DNA from: a virus | Length of the DNA stretch: 28,401 nucleotides | Virus record (IMG/VR): IMGVR_UViG_3300008113_001056 | Span: 1 to 28,401 of that record | Reading direction: 5' to 3' (one strand) | Shown here: positions 21,967 to 28,259 of the stretch, in pieces | Position numbering within the stretch: position 1 is the first letter of the stretch | How the letters are laid out: every line of letters starts with the position of its first letter | Made by a program: the position numbers and the translations under genes | Notes under the pieces: model-generated | What the model saw: only the letters and a program-made list of their open reading frames with translations | Told to the model about the DNA's origin: nothing | Databases searched by the model: none

Positions 21967-22899
21967 ATGGAAAGAAAATTAAAATTCGACCTAGAAGTAG
22001 AAGCTAATGCTTTGCTTTGTCCAAACCCTAACGAGTTCTATTCTCGTGCTTATTTAACAGCTGATACCGCTGATACTTACAGAGCTTTGCCTTCAATCAA
22101 ATCAAAGACAAAACTTGGTAACGTAGCTTTTGGTTCAATTTTACAGGCATCTAGCTGTAATTTTTCAGCGCCTACAGATACACTAAACGCAATTGACATT
22201 GATGTTTGTGCATTTTCTGCAATGGCTCAAATCTGTCAGTTCGATTTAGAGCAGTCTTTTGTTGCTTTGCAAATGACTCAAGGTTCTAACGGTGATTTCT
22301 CTGTACCTTCATTCATGAACTATTACTGGGGAGTTATGGCGAGTCAAATTGAAGAAGACATCGAATTGATTAGATGGCAAGGTGATACAGAAAGCGTAAA
22401 CCCTTTACTTGCTTTGTGTGATGGTCACTTGAAAAAACTTTGTGCTGATGAAGCTAACTTAGCTTATACAGGCGGTGGTGCGGTTAACTCATCAAATGTA
22501 CTAGCAACATTGAATGTAGTTGTTAACAGCCTTCCTGCTTCGGTTAGATTTAAGAAAACTGATTTAAGAATCCGTGTTTCTTCTAACGTTGCTGCTGCTT
22601 ACGAACTTGCTGCTGCTTCAGGTAATACTTTAACATATGTTTCTGCTCCATTGCAAATGACTTACTTAGGTATTAAAGTTGTAGTTTGTGAAGGTATGCC
22701 AGATAACACAATCGTAGCTTCATTGAAAGACGATTTAATCTATGCATTCGATGCAGAAGGAGATGCTAAAGCATTGAAAGCTGTTAACTTGACAGATACC
22801 GTTGCTGAGCCTTATATCAGAACTAGAGCAAACGTTAAAGCAGGATTTTATCACACAAACCCTGAGCAAATTTCTGTTTGGGCTGCTTGTTTTGATTAA
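21967..22899 (+). CDS. major capsid protein (HK97-like fold), 310 aa
   Basis: Position between the protease-scaffold and a strong terminator, size, and composition identify the major capsid protein. Features include the N-terminal MERKLKFDLEVEANALLCPN, the central NYYWGVMASQIEEDIELIRW (long spine-type helix), SNVLATLNVVVNSLPASVRF, LTYVSAPLQMTYLGIKVVVC, and the closing RTRANVKAGFYHTNPEQISV, typical of capsid proteins of Bacteroidota phages. Codon choice differs from neighbours, with many GCT (Ala) and few rare codons, as expected for the most abundant virion protein. No delta domain or cleavable N-terminal arm is obvious, and assembly would rely on the fused scaffold upstream. Confidence 0.85.
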   Translation: MERKLKFDLEVEANALLCPNPNEFYSRAYLTADTADTYRALPSIKSKTKLGNVAFGSILQASSCNFSAPTDTLNAIDIDVCAFSAMAQICQFDLEQSFVALQMTQGSNGDFSVPSFMNYYWGVMASQIEEDIELIRWQGDTESVNPLLALCDGHLKKLCADEANLAYTGGGAVNSSNVLATLNVVVNSLPASVRFKKTDLRIRVSSNVAAAYELAAASGNTLTYVSAPLQMTYLGIKVVVCEGMPDNTIVASLKDDLIYAFDAEGDAKALKAVNLTDTVAEPYIRTRANVKAGFYHTNPEQISVWAACFD

Positions 22900-22923
22900 T
22901 CAATAATTAACTAAAATAGTAAT

Positions 22924-22951
22924 GGGGTGGGGATAACCTCGCCCCTTTTTT
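22924..22951 (+). terminator. Rho-independent terminator after the major capsid gene
   Basis: GGGGTGGGG (22924-22932) pairs with CCTCGCCCC (22937-22945), including two G-T wobble pairs, around a 4-nt loop ATAA, followed by six T. A strong hairpin that would end or reduce the capsid transcript. Confidence 0.9.
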
Positions 22952-22952
22952 A

Positions 22953-22979
22953 TAAACATTAAAAAAAAATATATAATAT
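22953..22979 (+). promoter_or_regulatory. weak, divergent copy of the late bipartite element
   Basis: TAAACATT (22953-22960) lies the usual distance before ATAATATG (22973-22980). This resembles elements A-D but lacks the final G box, differs at two upstream positions and overlaps the ATG at 22978. The major tail gene lies between two terminators and so needs its own promoter, which makes this weak match worth listing. Confidence 0.3.
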
Positions 22980-23508
22980 GTCATGTGAAGCATTAGAGAG
23001 TATCGTTAAATCATGCGATAACAACTCGGGTGGTATCTACAAGGTGTGGATAAACCAACAAGATAACATAGCATCTTACACGTTAAATTCAACGTTAAGC
23101 TGGACTATCGATTCAATTACATTAACTGACCCTGCGGACATTTATACGGAGTTTGAAATCCGTAGAAATACAGGTTCATTTACAGAAGAAGCTGCAATCG
23201 ATTTAGTAAATGGTTCTTCTTACTATACGCAAACAATTACTTTATTGTTTCACCGTAGAGACCAATCTAAATCCCAAGCTATTAAAGTTTTGGGAGCAGG
23301 TCAACAATACCTTAACGCAATTGTTTTAGATGCTAACGGTAAGTATTGGTATTTTCCTTTCTTGCAATTAACAGCAACTGGCGAAGGTTCAGGAACTGCA
23401 AGAGCGGATGGTTCTAAATATTCGGTAACTTTAACAGCTGAAAACGAATTTCTTGCATACGAGGTAACTGAATCAACGGTACAATCTGTTATTACGGTAG
23501 CACCTTAA
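22978..23508 (+). CDS. major tail (tube) protein, 176 aa
   Basis: A beta-rich protein with the signs of a tail tube subunit: GGIYKVWINQQDNIASYTL, then SSYYTQTITLLFHRRDQSKS (the exposed loop and strand), LDANGKYWYFPFLQLTATGE, and SGTARADGSKYSVTLTAENE near the end. The last motif is typical of tube proteins in Bacteroidota phages. It polymerises into the tail tube around the tape measure. It lies alone between two terminators, as highly expressed virion genes often do. ATG 22978 is the only sensible start. Confidence 0.8.
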   Translation: MSCEALESIVKSCDNNSGGIYKVWINQQDNIASYTLNSTLSWTIDSITLTDPADIYTEFEIRRNTGSFTEEAAIDLVNGSSYYTQTITLLFHRRDQSKSQAIKVLGAGQQYLNAIVLDANGKYWYFPFLQLTATGEGSGTARADGSKYSVTLTAENEFLAYEVTESTVQSVITVAP

Positions 23509-23530
23509 ACCTACTATTCTCTAGAAAATG

Positions 23531-23557
23531 AGCATCCTTCGGGGTGCTTTTTTTTTA
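23531..23557 (+). terminator. Rho-independent terminator with UUCG loop
   Basis: AGCATCC (23531-23537) pairs with GGGTGCT (23542-23548), with one wobble, around the very stable loop TTCG, followed by a run of eight T. It closes the major tail gene transcript. Confidence 0.92.
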
Positions 23558-23585
23558 AACAAAAAGACGTACTAATTTAATATAG
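23555..23585 (+). promoter_or_regulatory. late bipartite element D (YTRAACAWA-N13-TTAATATAG)
   Basis: TTAAACAAA (23555-23563) and TTAATATAG (23577-23585) are 13 nt apart and end 2 nt before the GTG at 23588. It starts in the T-run of the preceding terminator, so the downstream genes need a promoter here, and no TAnnTTTG box is present. Confidence 0.6.
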
Positions 23586-23587
23586 TT

Positions 23588-23929
23588 GTGATTTACATTA
23601 ATAAAGATGAAGTTAACAATATAGTTCTAACACTAAGTGAGGTTAGTTCTTTGTCTAATCCATTCTATTTATTCGTGTTTCAAAACGAAATGAACCCCGA
23701 AAGCGAACCAATTTTATTCAGTTCCACCGACATTTCAACTTATCCCGAAAGATTTAATCAATTCTTACTAGATGAGCCTGTAGATGTTCAACTAGTTAAA
23801 GGTCAATATTCCTATTCAGTTTATGAAGCAATAACCGCGCCTAGTGAAATTGAAGATACAACAGGAATAGTTATTGAAGAAGGTCGAATGGTGGTTTCAG
23901 GTGCGCTTATAAACTCAATTTACGACTAA
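23588..23929 (+). CDS. structural protein, 113 aa (head or neck accessory)
   Basis: A beta-sandwich-like protein that starts with GTG 23588 (no ATG fits): YINKDEVNNIVLTLSEVSSL, FYLFVFQNEMNPESEPILF, RFNQFLLDEP, then VQLVKGQYSYSVYEAI and GIVIEEGRMVVSGALI. Proteins with this alternation are frequent in flavobacterial phages between the tail and portal genes; I do not know their exact role. It follows terminator and late element D and precedes the portal by 3 nt, so it is expressed with the head genes. Confidence 0.6.
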   Translation: MIYINKDEVNNIVLTLSEVSSLSNPFYLFVFQNEMNPESEPILFSSTDISTYPERFNQFLLDEPVDVQLVKGQYSYSVYEAITAPSEIEDTTGIVIEEGRMVVSGALINSIYD

Positions 23930-23932
23930 CTT

Positions 23933-25153
23933 ATGGCATGGTATAATATATTCAAACAAAGTGAAAACAAAAGTATTGAAGTGGTTGAAGGTTATCAATC
24001 TTTTAGTACACCGTTTAGTAAAATTGGCGGTGGAAATTTATCATTGCCTTATGTAAACGGACGTTATCAAGTAGCTGGTTATATTCCATTCGGGATTGAA
24101 AATTTATATCCTGAAACTTTGAATCAAATGTATTATTCTAGTCCATTACACGGTGCAATAGTTGATTACAAAACGAATGCTGTAATCGGTGGTGGGTTTA
24201 ATATCATGATTGATAAGTTAACAAACGAGGAAAAAGTTGATTTATACGCATTCGAAAAAAAGATTAAACTTAAAAAGATTGCTCCAATAGTAACAAAACA
24301 GCTTGTAATTCATAACAGGGTTTACTTTAAATTGTGTTTTTCAGACAAAGGAAAGTTAACCAAAATAGAAAACCTTTCACCTGAAAAATTAAGACGTTCA
24401 CGTGACGGAAAAACGTATTTTATTTGCGAGGACTGGTCATCTAGAATAGACGTTTTAGAAATTGTTCCATACCACCCACTAAACAAAGAATACGAACAGC
24501 TGTTTATATACGAGTTACCTTGTATCGGTCAAGACTACTATCCGCTACCGCAGTATTCAAGCGCGTTAAACTTTGCGTTTTTAAGCGGTGAATTGAGTTA
24601 TACCATTGATAAGTTAAAAGGCGCGGAAAACGCAGGGAAAGCGGTTGCATTCTTTGCTAACTCAGCGGAACAGATGCCGAAGATTGAAAGTTTACCAACT
24701 AACTCAAACGATAAACTCTTTCAAGAGGCTTCAAGTTTGAATACAGAACAGATTTGTTTTGCTCACACTATCGACCCTATATTAATGGGAGTTCGTACAA
24801 CAGGTTCTTTGGGTTCTGGTTCGGATATTAAACAAGCCTATGTAATATTCGAAAAAAACGTAGTTAAACCTTTGCGAGAAAATGTCGAAGATATATTTAA
24901 TGAGTTATTGCATATTGCAAAAGTAAAAGGTGAGTTAAAAATAAACAACTTTCAAATCATTAACGAAACGATTGTTGAAGTTGAGGAGAGCGCATCTAAA
25001 ACAAGTGACGCGTTAAACTCATTAAGTCCTTTGGTAGCTACAAAAGTTTTGGGTTCAATGACTCCAAACGAAATCAGAGCCCTTGCAAGTTTGCCACCAA
25101 TTGAAGGTGGTGATATTGTGCCTAGTACAAACCCTGAAACACCTGTTGTATAA
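23933..25153 (+). CDS. portal protein, 406 aa
   Basis: It forms the ring at one head vertex through which DNA enters and leaves. The N-terminal GYIPFGIENLYPETLNQMYY and SSPLHGAIVDYKTNAVIGGG match portal proteins of Bacteroidota phages. IVTKQLVIHNRVYFKLCF and IENLSPEKLRRSRDGKTYFI form the next part. FLSGELSYTIDKLKGAENAG and RTTGSLGSGSDIKQAYVIFE are the stem and clip regions, and LGSMTPNEIRALASLPPIEG is the typical end. The large terminase docks on it and the adaptor gene follows with a 1-nt overlap (TAATG). It is complete and of normal length. Confidence 0.88.
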   Translation: MAWYNIFKQSENKSIEVVEGYQSFSTPFSKIGGGNLSLPYVNGRYQVAGYIPFGIENLYPETLNQMYYSSPLHGAIVDYKTNAVIGGGFNIMIDKLTNEEKVDLYAFEKKIKLKKIAPIVTKQLVIHNRVYFKLCFSDKGKLTKIENLSPEKLRRSRDGKTYFICEDWSSRIDVLEIVPYHPLNKEYEQLFIYELPCIGQDYYPLPQYSSALNFAFLSGELSYTIDKLKGAENAGKAVAFFANSAEQMPKIESLPTNSNDKLFQEASSLNTEQICFAHTIDPILMGVRTTGSLGSGSDIKQAYVIFEKNVVKPLRENVEDIFNELLHIAKVKGELKINNFQIINETIVEVEESASKTSDALNSLSPLVATKVLGSMTPNEIRALASLPPIEGGDIVPSTNPETPVV

Positions 25154-25707
25154 TGCTATACTTTATAACTGAAAACTACCTAAAAACGAACACGCCAATA
25201 ACAGCAAATGTTGACGTTACAGATGTAACTCCGTATATTGCTACACAGGCACAGCTTCGCGTTATGCCAATTTTAGGCACTACGTTTTTTAATTATATGC
25301 TTCAAGTCTATAATAACCAAACAGCAACGAATGATGAAGAAACTTTAATAAAATTTATACAGCCTATTATAGCGTGGCGTTCTGCTGAAGATGCAGTTTT
25401 CGGTTTAACATACCAACTTAAAAACAAAGGTTTACAAACTCAAAACGGGGACTTTTCTAGTTCAGTAAGTCAAAGAGAAGTAGCTTTTGGAATGGAGCAT
25501 TACGCACAAAAAGCAGCATTTTTCGAAGAGCGATTAATTAAGTATTTAATTAAAAATAAATCATTGTACCCTGAATTTATTTCACTAGAAAATAGAGATA
25601 CTGATTTAAGACCTATGATTGATTGCTTTGGTTGTACGGGGTGCTGTCATGGTACTTGCAACTATGAACACGGAAACGGATATAATACTCAAATACTTAT
25701 ATTGTGA
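25153..25707 (+). CDS. head-tail adaptor protein with cysteine-rich tail, 184 aa
   Basis: Mostly helical, with MLYFITENYLKTNTPITANV at the start and ATQAQLRVMPILGTTFFNYM, LIKFIQPIIAWRSAEDAVFG and YAQKAAFFEERLIKYLIKNK following. This is the plan of DUF6712/gp6-like adaptors, which sit under the portal ring. Placement right after the portal gene (TAATG overlap) supports this. The odd part is the C-terminus: CFGCTGCCHGTCNYEHG (158-174 region) contains five cysteines and two histidines in 17 residues, a possible metal or disulphide cluster that ordinary adaptors do not need. The next gene starts GTG and overlaps by 4 nt. Confidence 0.7.
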   Translation: MLYFITENYLKTNTPITANVDVTDVTPYIATQAQLRVMPILGTTFFNYMLQVYNNQTATNDEETLIKFIQPIIAWRSAEDAVFGLTYQLKNKGLQTQNGDFSSSVSQREVAFGMEHYAQKAAFFEERLIKYLIKNKSLYPEFISLENRDTDLRPMIDCFGCTGCCHGTCNYEHGNGYNTQILIL

Positions 25708-26012
25708 AATTTATATTACAAGAAATCGGATTTAATATAGGAATAAGCGTAGCTGGGTTTTTCGGTTCGTTGATTCTTATAGGTAAAAAACAAAAGAGTA
25801 ATTTAAAAACTACGTTCTTTGCTATTATAACAGGAGTTGCAAGTGCTAACTACATAACGCCAATAATCGTTGATATAATTAGACTATCTGATAAATACGA
25901 AATGAGCGTTGCGTTTATCCTTGGATTCTTAGGAGTTAAAGGTGTTGAGTTTGTAAGTGATTACTTTATTCAAAAAGCTGAACAAAATGGAAGCGATAAA
26001 AATAATAAATAA
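25704..26012 (+). CDS. membrane protein, putative holin, 102 aa
   Basis: It starts with GTG 25704, which overlaps the previous stop (GTGA). Three hydrophobic stretches are visible: IGISVAGFFGSLILIG, TTFFAIITGVASANYITPII, and SVAFILGFLGVKGVEFV, ending in a charged tail (KAEQNGSDKNNK). Size, three membrane spans, and a place two genes before the endolysin make it a class I or LydA-like holin candidate. It would form holes in the inner membrane to release the endolysin. The next small membrane gene is a competing candidate. Confidence 0.6.
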   Translation: MKFILQEIGFNIGISVAGFFGSLILIGKKQKSNLKTTFFAIITGVASANYITPIIVDIIRLSDKYEMSVAFILGFLGVKGVEFVSDYFIQKAEQNGSDKNNK

Positions 26013-26265
26013 TATTTCTGACCTAATAATAGCTATTAGTTTAGTTTTCTTTTTGTATTTTGTTTATCAAGAAAACGGAAAGATTCAGCAGTTAAGTTAT
26101 TTAGAACGCGGATTCGTCCGTGTTGCGCTATCTTTAGGCGCTTCGGGTTCGCTTTACGATGCTTTAAGCTGTTCTAATAACGCGGCTGTATTAATTCATG
26201 TAAGCTTTGCTATGATATTCTGTTGGGCAGCTTACTTTCATTACCAATACTTTATAAAAAAATGA
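25987..26265 (+). CDS. small membrane protein, holin/antiholin candidate, 92 aa
   Basis: ATG 25987 is preferred over an upstream GTG (25957), because it leaves a short overlap with the previous gene. Three membrane spans are likely: ISDLIIAISLVFFLYFVYQE, RVALSLGASGSLYDAL and AVLIHVSFAMIFCWAAYFHY, with a charged end (YFIKK). It is joined to the endolysin by an ATGA overlap. Two adjacent small membrane proteins before an endolysin often form a holin and a partner; which is which cannot be told here. Confidence 0.6.
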   Translation: MEAIKIINNISDLIIAISLVFFLYFVYQENGKIQQLSYLERGFVRVALSLGASGSLYDALSCSNNAAVLIHVSFAMIFCWAAYFHYQYFIKK

Positions 26266-26780
26266 ATTACGACTGGCTATATAATGAGGGCGCACCACGT
26301 TTATTAGTACAAGCTATTAAACATATAGGAGTTAAAGAGGTTGAAGGTAAAAAGCACAACCCTATAATCTTAAATTGGGCGCGTGAACTATGTTTAGACA
26401 AAGTTTATAATTCAGATGAGATTCCTTGGTGTGGTTTATACATAGCTTATATATGCAAAATGGCTGGATTAGACGTAGTTTCAAAACCTTTGTGGGCGTT
26501 ATCATGGTCAACGTGGGGAAACGAAGCGACAGAACCAATGTTAGGCGATATCTTAACATTTAAAAGAGATGGCGGTGGCCATGTAGGAATTTATGTAGGA
26601 GAGGACAAAACTCACTATCATGTTTTAGGCGGTAATCAGGGCAACTCAGTAAGCGTTTCACGTATCGCAAAGACTAGATTATTTAAGGCACGTAGAACGG
26701 CGTGGAAAATTGCACAACCTGCAAACGTTCGAAAAGTACATTTAGAAGCAAAAGGAGTAATCACAACAAACGAAAAATAA
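26262..26780 (+). CDS. endolysin, TIGR02594/CHAP-like peptidoglycan hydrolase, 172 aa
   Basis: A lysis enzyme in the TIGR02594 family: PRLLVQAIKHIGVKEVEGKK at the N-terminus, DEIPWCGLYIAYICKMAGLD with the catalytic C57, GGGHVGIYVGED with H107, and HYHVLGGNQGNSVSVSRI with N125 as the third member of the triad. The W-C and H-V-G motifs are those of NlpC/P60- or CHAP-like peptidases. It should cut peptide bonds in the host wall. There is no signal peptide, so it relies on a holin upstream. An in-frame TTG at 26223 was ignored because ATG 26262 overlaps the previous stop as ATGA. Confidence 0.85.
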   Translation: MNYDWLYNEGAPRLLVQAIKHIGVKEVEGKKHNPIILNWARELCLDKVYNSDEIPWCGLYIAYICKMAGLDVVSKPLWALSWSTWGNEATEPMLGDILTFKRDGGGHVGIYVGEDKTHYHVLGGNQGNSVSVSRIAKTRLFKARRTAWKIAQPANVRKVHLEAKGVITTNEK

Positions 26781-26782
26781 AA

Positions 26783-27007
26783 ATGGCAAAGAAAAAGAAA
26801 ATTGATGTTGACGTTCAAGTAAACGATACGCACATTGAAGTAAAAAGAGATGAGAAAGAATCGAAAGTATTATTAGATTCAAATAAACTAGACATTGAAG
26901 TTACGAAAACGGAGGACAGCGTTGAGGTGAAAGTTGAGGCTCAAAATCCGTTTTTGGGCTTCGCAGGAAAAATATTAGGGAGATATATATCTAAGAAATT
27001 AAAATAG
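26783..27007 (+). CDS. small basic beta protein, 74 aa, end of lysis block
   Basis: A start at ATG 26783 gives MAKKKKIDVDVQVNDTHIEV. The chain then alternates strand-like parts (SKVLLDSNKLDIEVTKTEDS, VEVKVEAQNP) and ends with FLGFAGKILGRYISKKLK, an amphipathic and basic helix. The lysine-rich ends suggest binding to a membrane surface or nucleic acid. It lies 2 nt after the endolysin and before a terminator, so it may help lysis, but no lysis-protein motif such as a lipobox is visible. Confidence 0.55.
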   Translation: MAKKKKIDVDVQVNDTHIEVKRDEKESKVLLDSNKLDIEVTKTEDSVEVKVEAQNPFLGFAGKILGRYISKKLK

Positions 27008-27008
27008 T

Positions 27009-27016
27009 TATATTTG
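27009..27016 (+). promoter_or_regulatory. isolated host-type -7 box (TATATTTG)
   Basis: An exact TAnnTTTG lies at 27009-27016, 33 nt before a terminator stem, with no gene between and no clear TTG at -33. It could be chance or the promoter of a very short RNA of about 50 nt. Confidence 0.3.
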
Positions 27017-27048
27017 TACTGCTTTTTCATAATGGTTTAATTGTTAAG

Positions 27049-27076
27049 AACCCCTTTTAATCGAGGGGTTTTTTTA
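27049..27076 (+). terminator. Rho-independent terminator closing the lysis block
   Basis: AACCCCT (27049-27055) pairs perfectly with AGGGGTT (27064-27070) around an 8-nt loop, followed by a T-run to 27075. This ends late transcription. The stretch 27008-27168 has no gene and holds this hairpin plus two promoter boxes. Confidence 0.92.
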
Positions 27077-27115
27077 TTGCCCCAAAAAAAAATTAAAAAA
27101 TATTTCATAAAATAC

Positions 27116-27157
27116 TTGTTATTCTAAAAAGAATATATATCTTTGTTGAAACAATTA
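27116..27157 (+). promoter_or_regulatory. host-type promoter P3 with palindromic operator candidate
   Basis: TTG (27116-27118) and TATCTTTG (27138-27145) are separated by 19 nt as in P1. TTGTTATTC is identical to P1, and TATTC-TAAAAA-GAATA (27120-27135) is the same palindrome with a different 6-nt centre at the same place. AAACAATTAAAC follows the -7 box. It drives the cluster of small genes from 27169. Confidence 0.8.
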
Positions 27158-27168
27158 AACAAAACAAC

Positions 27169-27315
27169 ATGAAAAAACACTTTACAAATTTACTAGACCA
27201 AGTAACACCTGCCAACGATGAACAGAAAGAGTTTTTAAGCACGATTTTAGGCTTCTGGACGTTCTTATTTGCATTGATTGGTATATCTTATTTACTTTTA
27301 AATTTAATGCCATGA
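27169..27315 (+). CDS. small membrane protein, 48 aa
   Basis: The frame begins with ATG 27169, 24 nt after the -7 box of promoter P3, and ends TGA 27313-27315, overlapping the next ATG as ATGA. The N-terminal half is polar (HFTNLLDQVTPANDEQKEF), and the second half is one membrane segment (ILGFWTFLFALIGISYLLLN) ending LMP. As the first product of an early promoter, it might modify the host envelope or exclude other phages, but there is no direct evidence. Confidence 0.6.
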   Translation: MKKHFTNLLDQVTPANDEQKEFLSTILGFWTFLFALIGISYLLLNLMP

Positions 27316-27494
27316 GAGAGCCTAAAAAAAGCAATCCAACATTATTAGAAATATTAAACTATTGGTTGGAGCAAGAAAAGAAAAACGTAGGTAGAATGAA
27401 TATAGCGCATTACATGAAAGTTTGCAGCGCAAAGGCTTACAATTTAAGATGGAATGAAGAATCTAAAACTTGGAGTTATGAAAACAGCTATTGA
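27312..27494 (+). CDS. hypothetical protein, 60 aa
   Basis: A basic, mostly helical protein (LLEILNYWLEQEKKNVGRMN, then AHYMKVCSAKAYNLRWNEES) that opens with REPKKSNPT. It overlaps both neighbours (4 nt before, 17 nt after), as do all genes of this cluster. No known motif. Confidence 0.5.
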   Translation: MREPKKSNPTLLEILNYWLEQEKKNVGRMNIAHYMKVCSAKAYNLRWNEESKTWSYENSY

Positions 27495-27696
27495 TTGGAT
27501 ATACGAGCAACTTGTAACAAGTGATAAAAACGAGTTTTCAAGTGATGACCTAGCTAAAATCTACGACCAAGCAAAGGTTATTGAAAAAGAGCAAATGAGA
27601 ACTGCCCACATTGTAACATGGTGTAATAAAGATATTGATTTTAACGCGTATTATAAAGAGCAATATGAAAACGAAAGAAGTAACACTAACGATTGA
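27478..27696 (+). CDS. small helical phage protein, paralogue of the 4176 gene, 72 aa
   Basis: ATG 27478 gives the same opening (MKTAI) as the gene at 4176, and an earlier in-frame ATG (27454) is thought not to be used. The plan is again a helix (DWIYEQLVTSDKN), a longer helix with AKVIEKEQMRTAHIV, then AYYKEQYENE rich in Y and E. These small EKEQ proteins occur repeatedly in Bacteroidota phages; their role is not known to me. It overlaps the preceding gene by 17 nt and the next by 32 nt. Confidence 0.6.
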   Translation: MKTAIDWIYEQLVTSDKNEFSSDDLAKIYDQAKVIEKEQMRTAHIVTWCNKDIDFNAYYKEQYENERSNTND

Positions 27697-27892
27697 GTAT
27701 AGCACGTTTGACGACTTGCAAAACATTTTAGACCGTGTTTATGCAGAACTAACCCAAGGTAAAGAATACTTCGAAGACGTAATTCACACCGATAACGGTA
27801 AACGTTTAATTCATTTTATGCAGAAGTACAAGCAAATGCGTACATTTAAGGTCGTAAACTCGGATTCAATAATTGTAAAAAGTAAAATATGA
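27665..27892 (+). CDS. hypothetical protein, 75 aa
   Basis: Starting at ATG 27665 (preferred over an upstream in-frame start at 27635), the chain is KEVTLTIEYSTFDDLQNILD, then VYAELTQGKEYFEDVIHTDN and KYKQMRTFKVVNSDSIIVKS. The order strand-helix-strand suggests a small alpha-beta fold. It overlaps the next gene by 4 nt (ATGA). No function recognised. Confidence 0.5.
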   Translation: MKTKEVTLTIEYSTFDDLQNILDRVYAELTQGKEYFEDVIHTDNGKRLIHFMQKYKQMRTFKVVNSDSIIVKSKI

Positions 27893-28071
27893 CACCCAAA
27901 GAACTTGCGCTTAGCTTAACAGAAGATTTCTTCATTGGCTTAGAGATTAAAAACTATAAATTAGCGGTTAAATGCGCTATATATACAGCACACCAACGAA
28001 TACAAGAAACGTTCGACATTGAAAGAATAAAGTATTTAAAACAAGTAGTTAACGAATTAGAAAAGCTATGA
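27889..28071 (+). CDS. hypothetical helical protein, 60 aa
   Basis: An almost purely helical chain (PKELALSLTEDFFIGLEIKN, then AVKCAIYTAHQRIQETFDIE, then IKYLKQVVNELEKL). It overlaps the next gene by 4 nt (ATGA). The shared MTP start and EKL end with that next gene may mean common ancestry, though the middle parts differ. Confidence 0.5.
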   Translation: MTPKELALSLTEDFFIGLEIKNYKLAVKCAIYTAHQRIQETFDIERIKYLKQVVNELEKL

Positions 28072-28259
28072 CACCACAAGAAGCAAAAAAATATATAAAG
28101 CAATATTTAGATACTCATAATAATGAATTTCCGATTGTTGATGAAATAGCACTTAGATTACATACTCCATTAGTTATTTCAGATATAACGTTTGTAGGTT
28201 TATTGTGTATTGCTTATAATTTAAGACCAATAGAAAAACACGAAATTGAAAAGCTATGA
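28068..28259 (+). CDS. hypothetical protein, 63 aa
   Basis: Opens with MTPQEAKKYIKQYLDTHNNE, then EIALRLHTPLVISDITFVGL and a short final helix (IEKHEIEKL). No membrane span is long enough to be sure, and no motif is recognised. It joins the next small frame by ATGA. Confidence 0.5.
   Translation: MTPQEAKKYIKQYLDTHNNEFPIVDEIALRLHTPLVISDITFVGLLCIAYNLRPIEKHEIEKL

Noticed and set aside
25732-25740. TTAATATAG inside the putative holin gene
   Set aside because: No YTRAACAWA box lies at the proper distance upstream, and it sits within coding sequence (FNIG), so it is probably chance.
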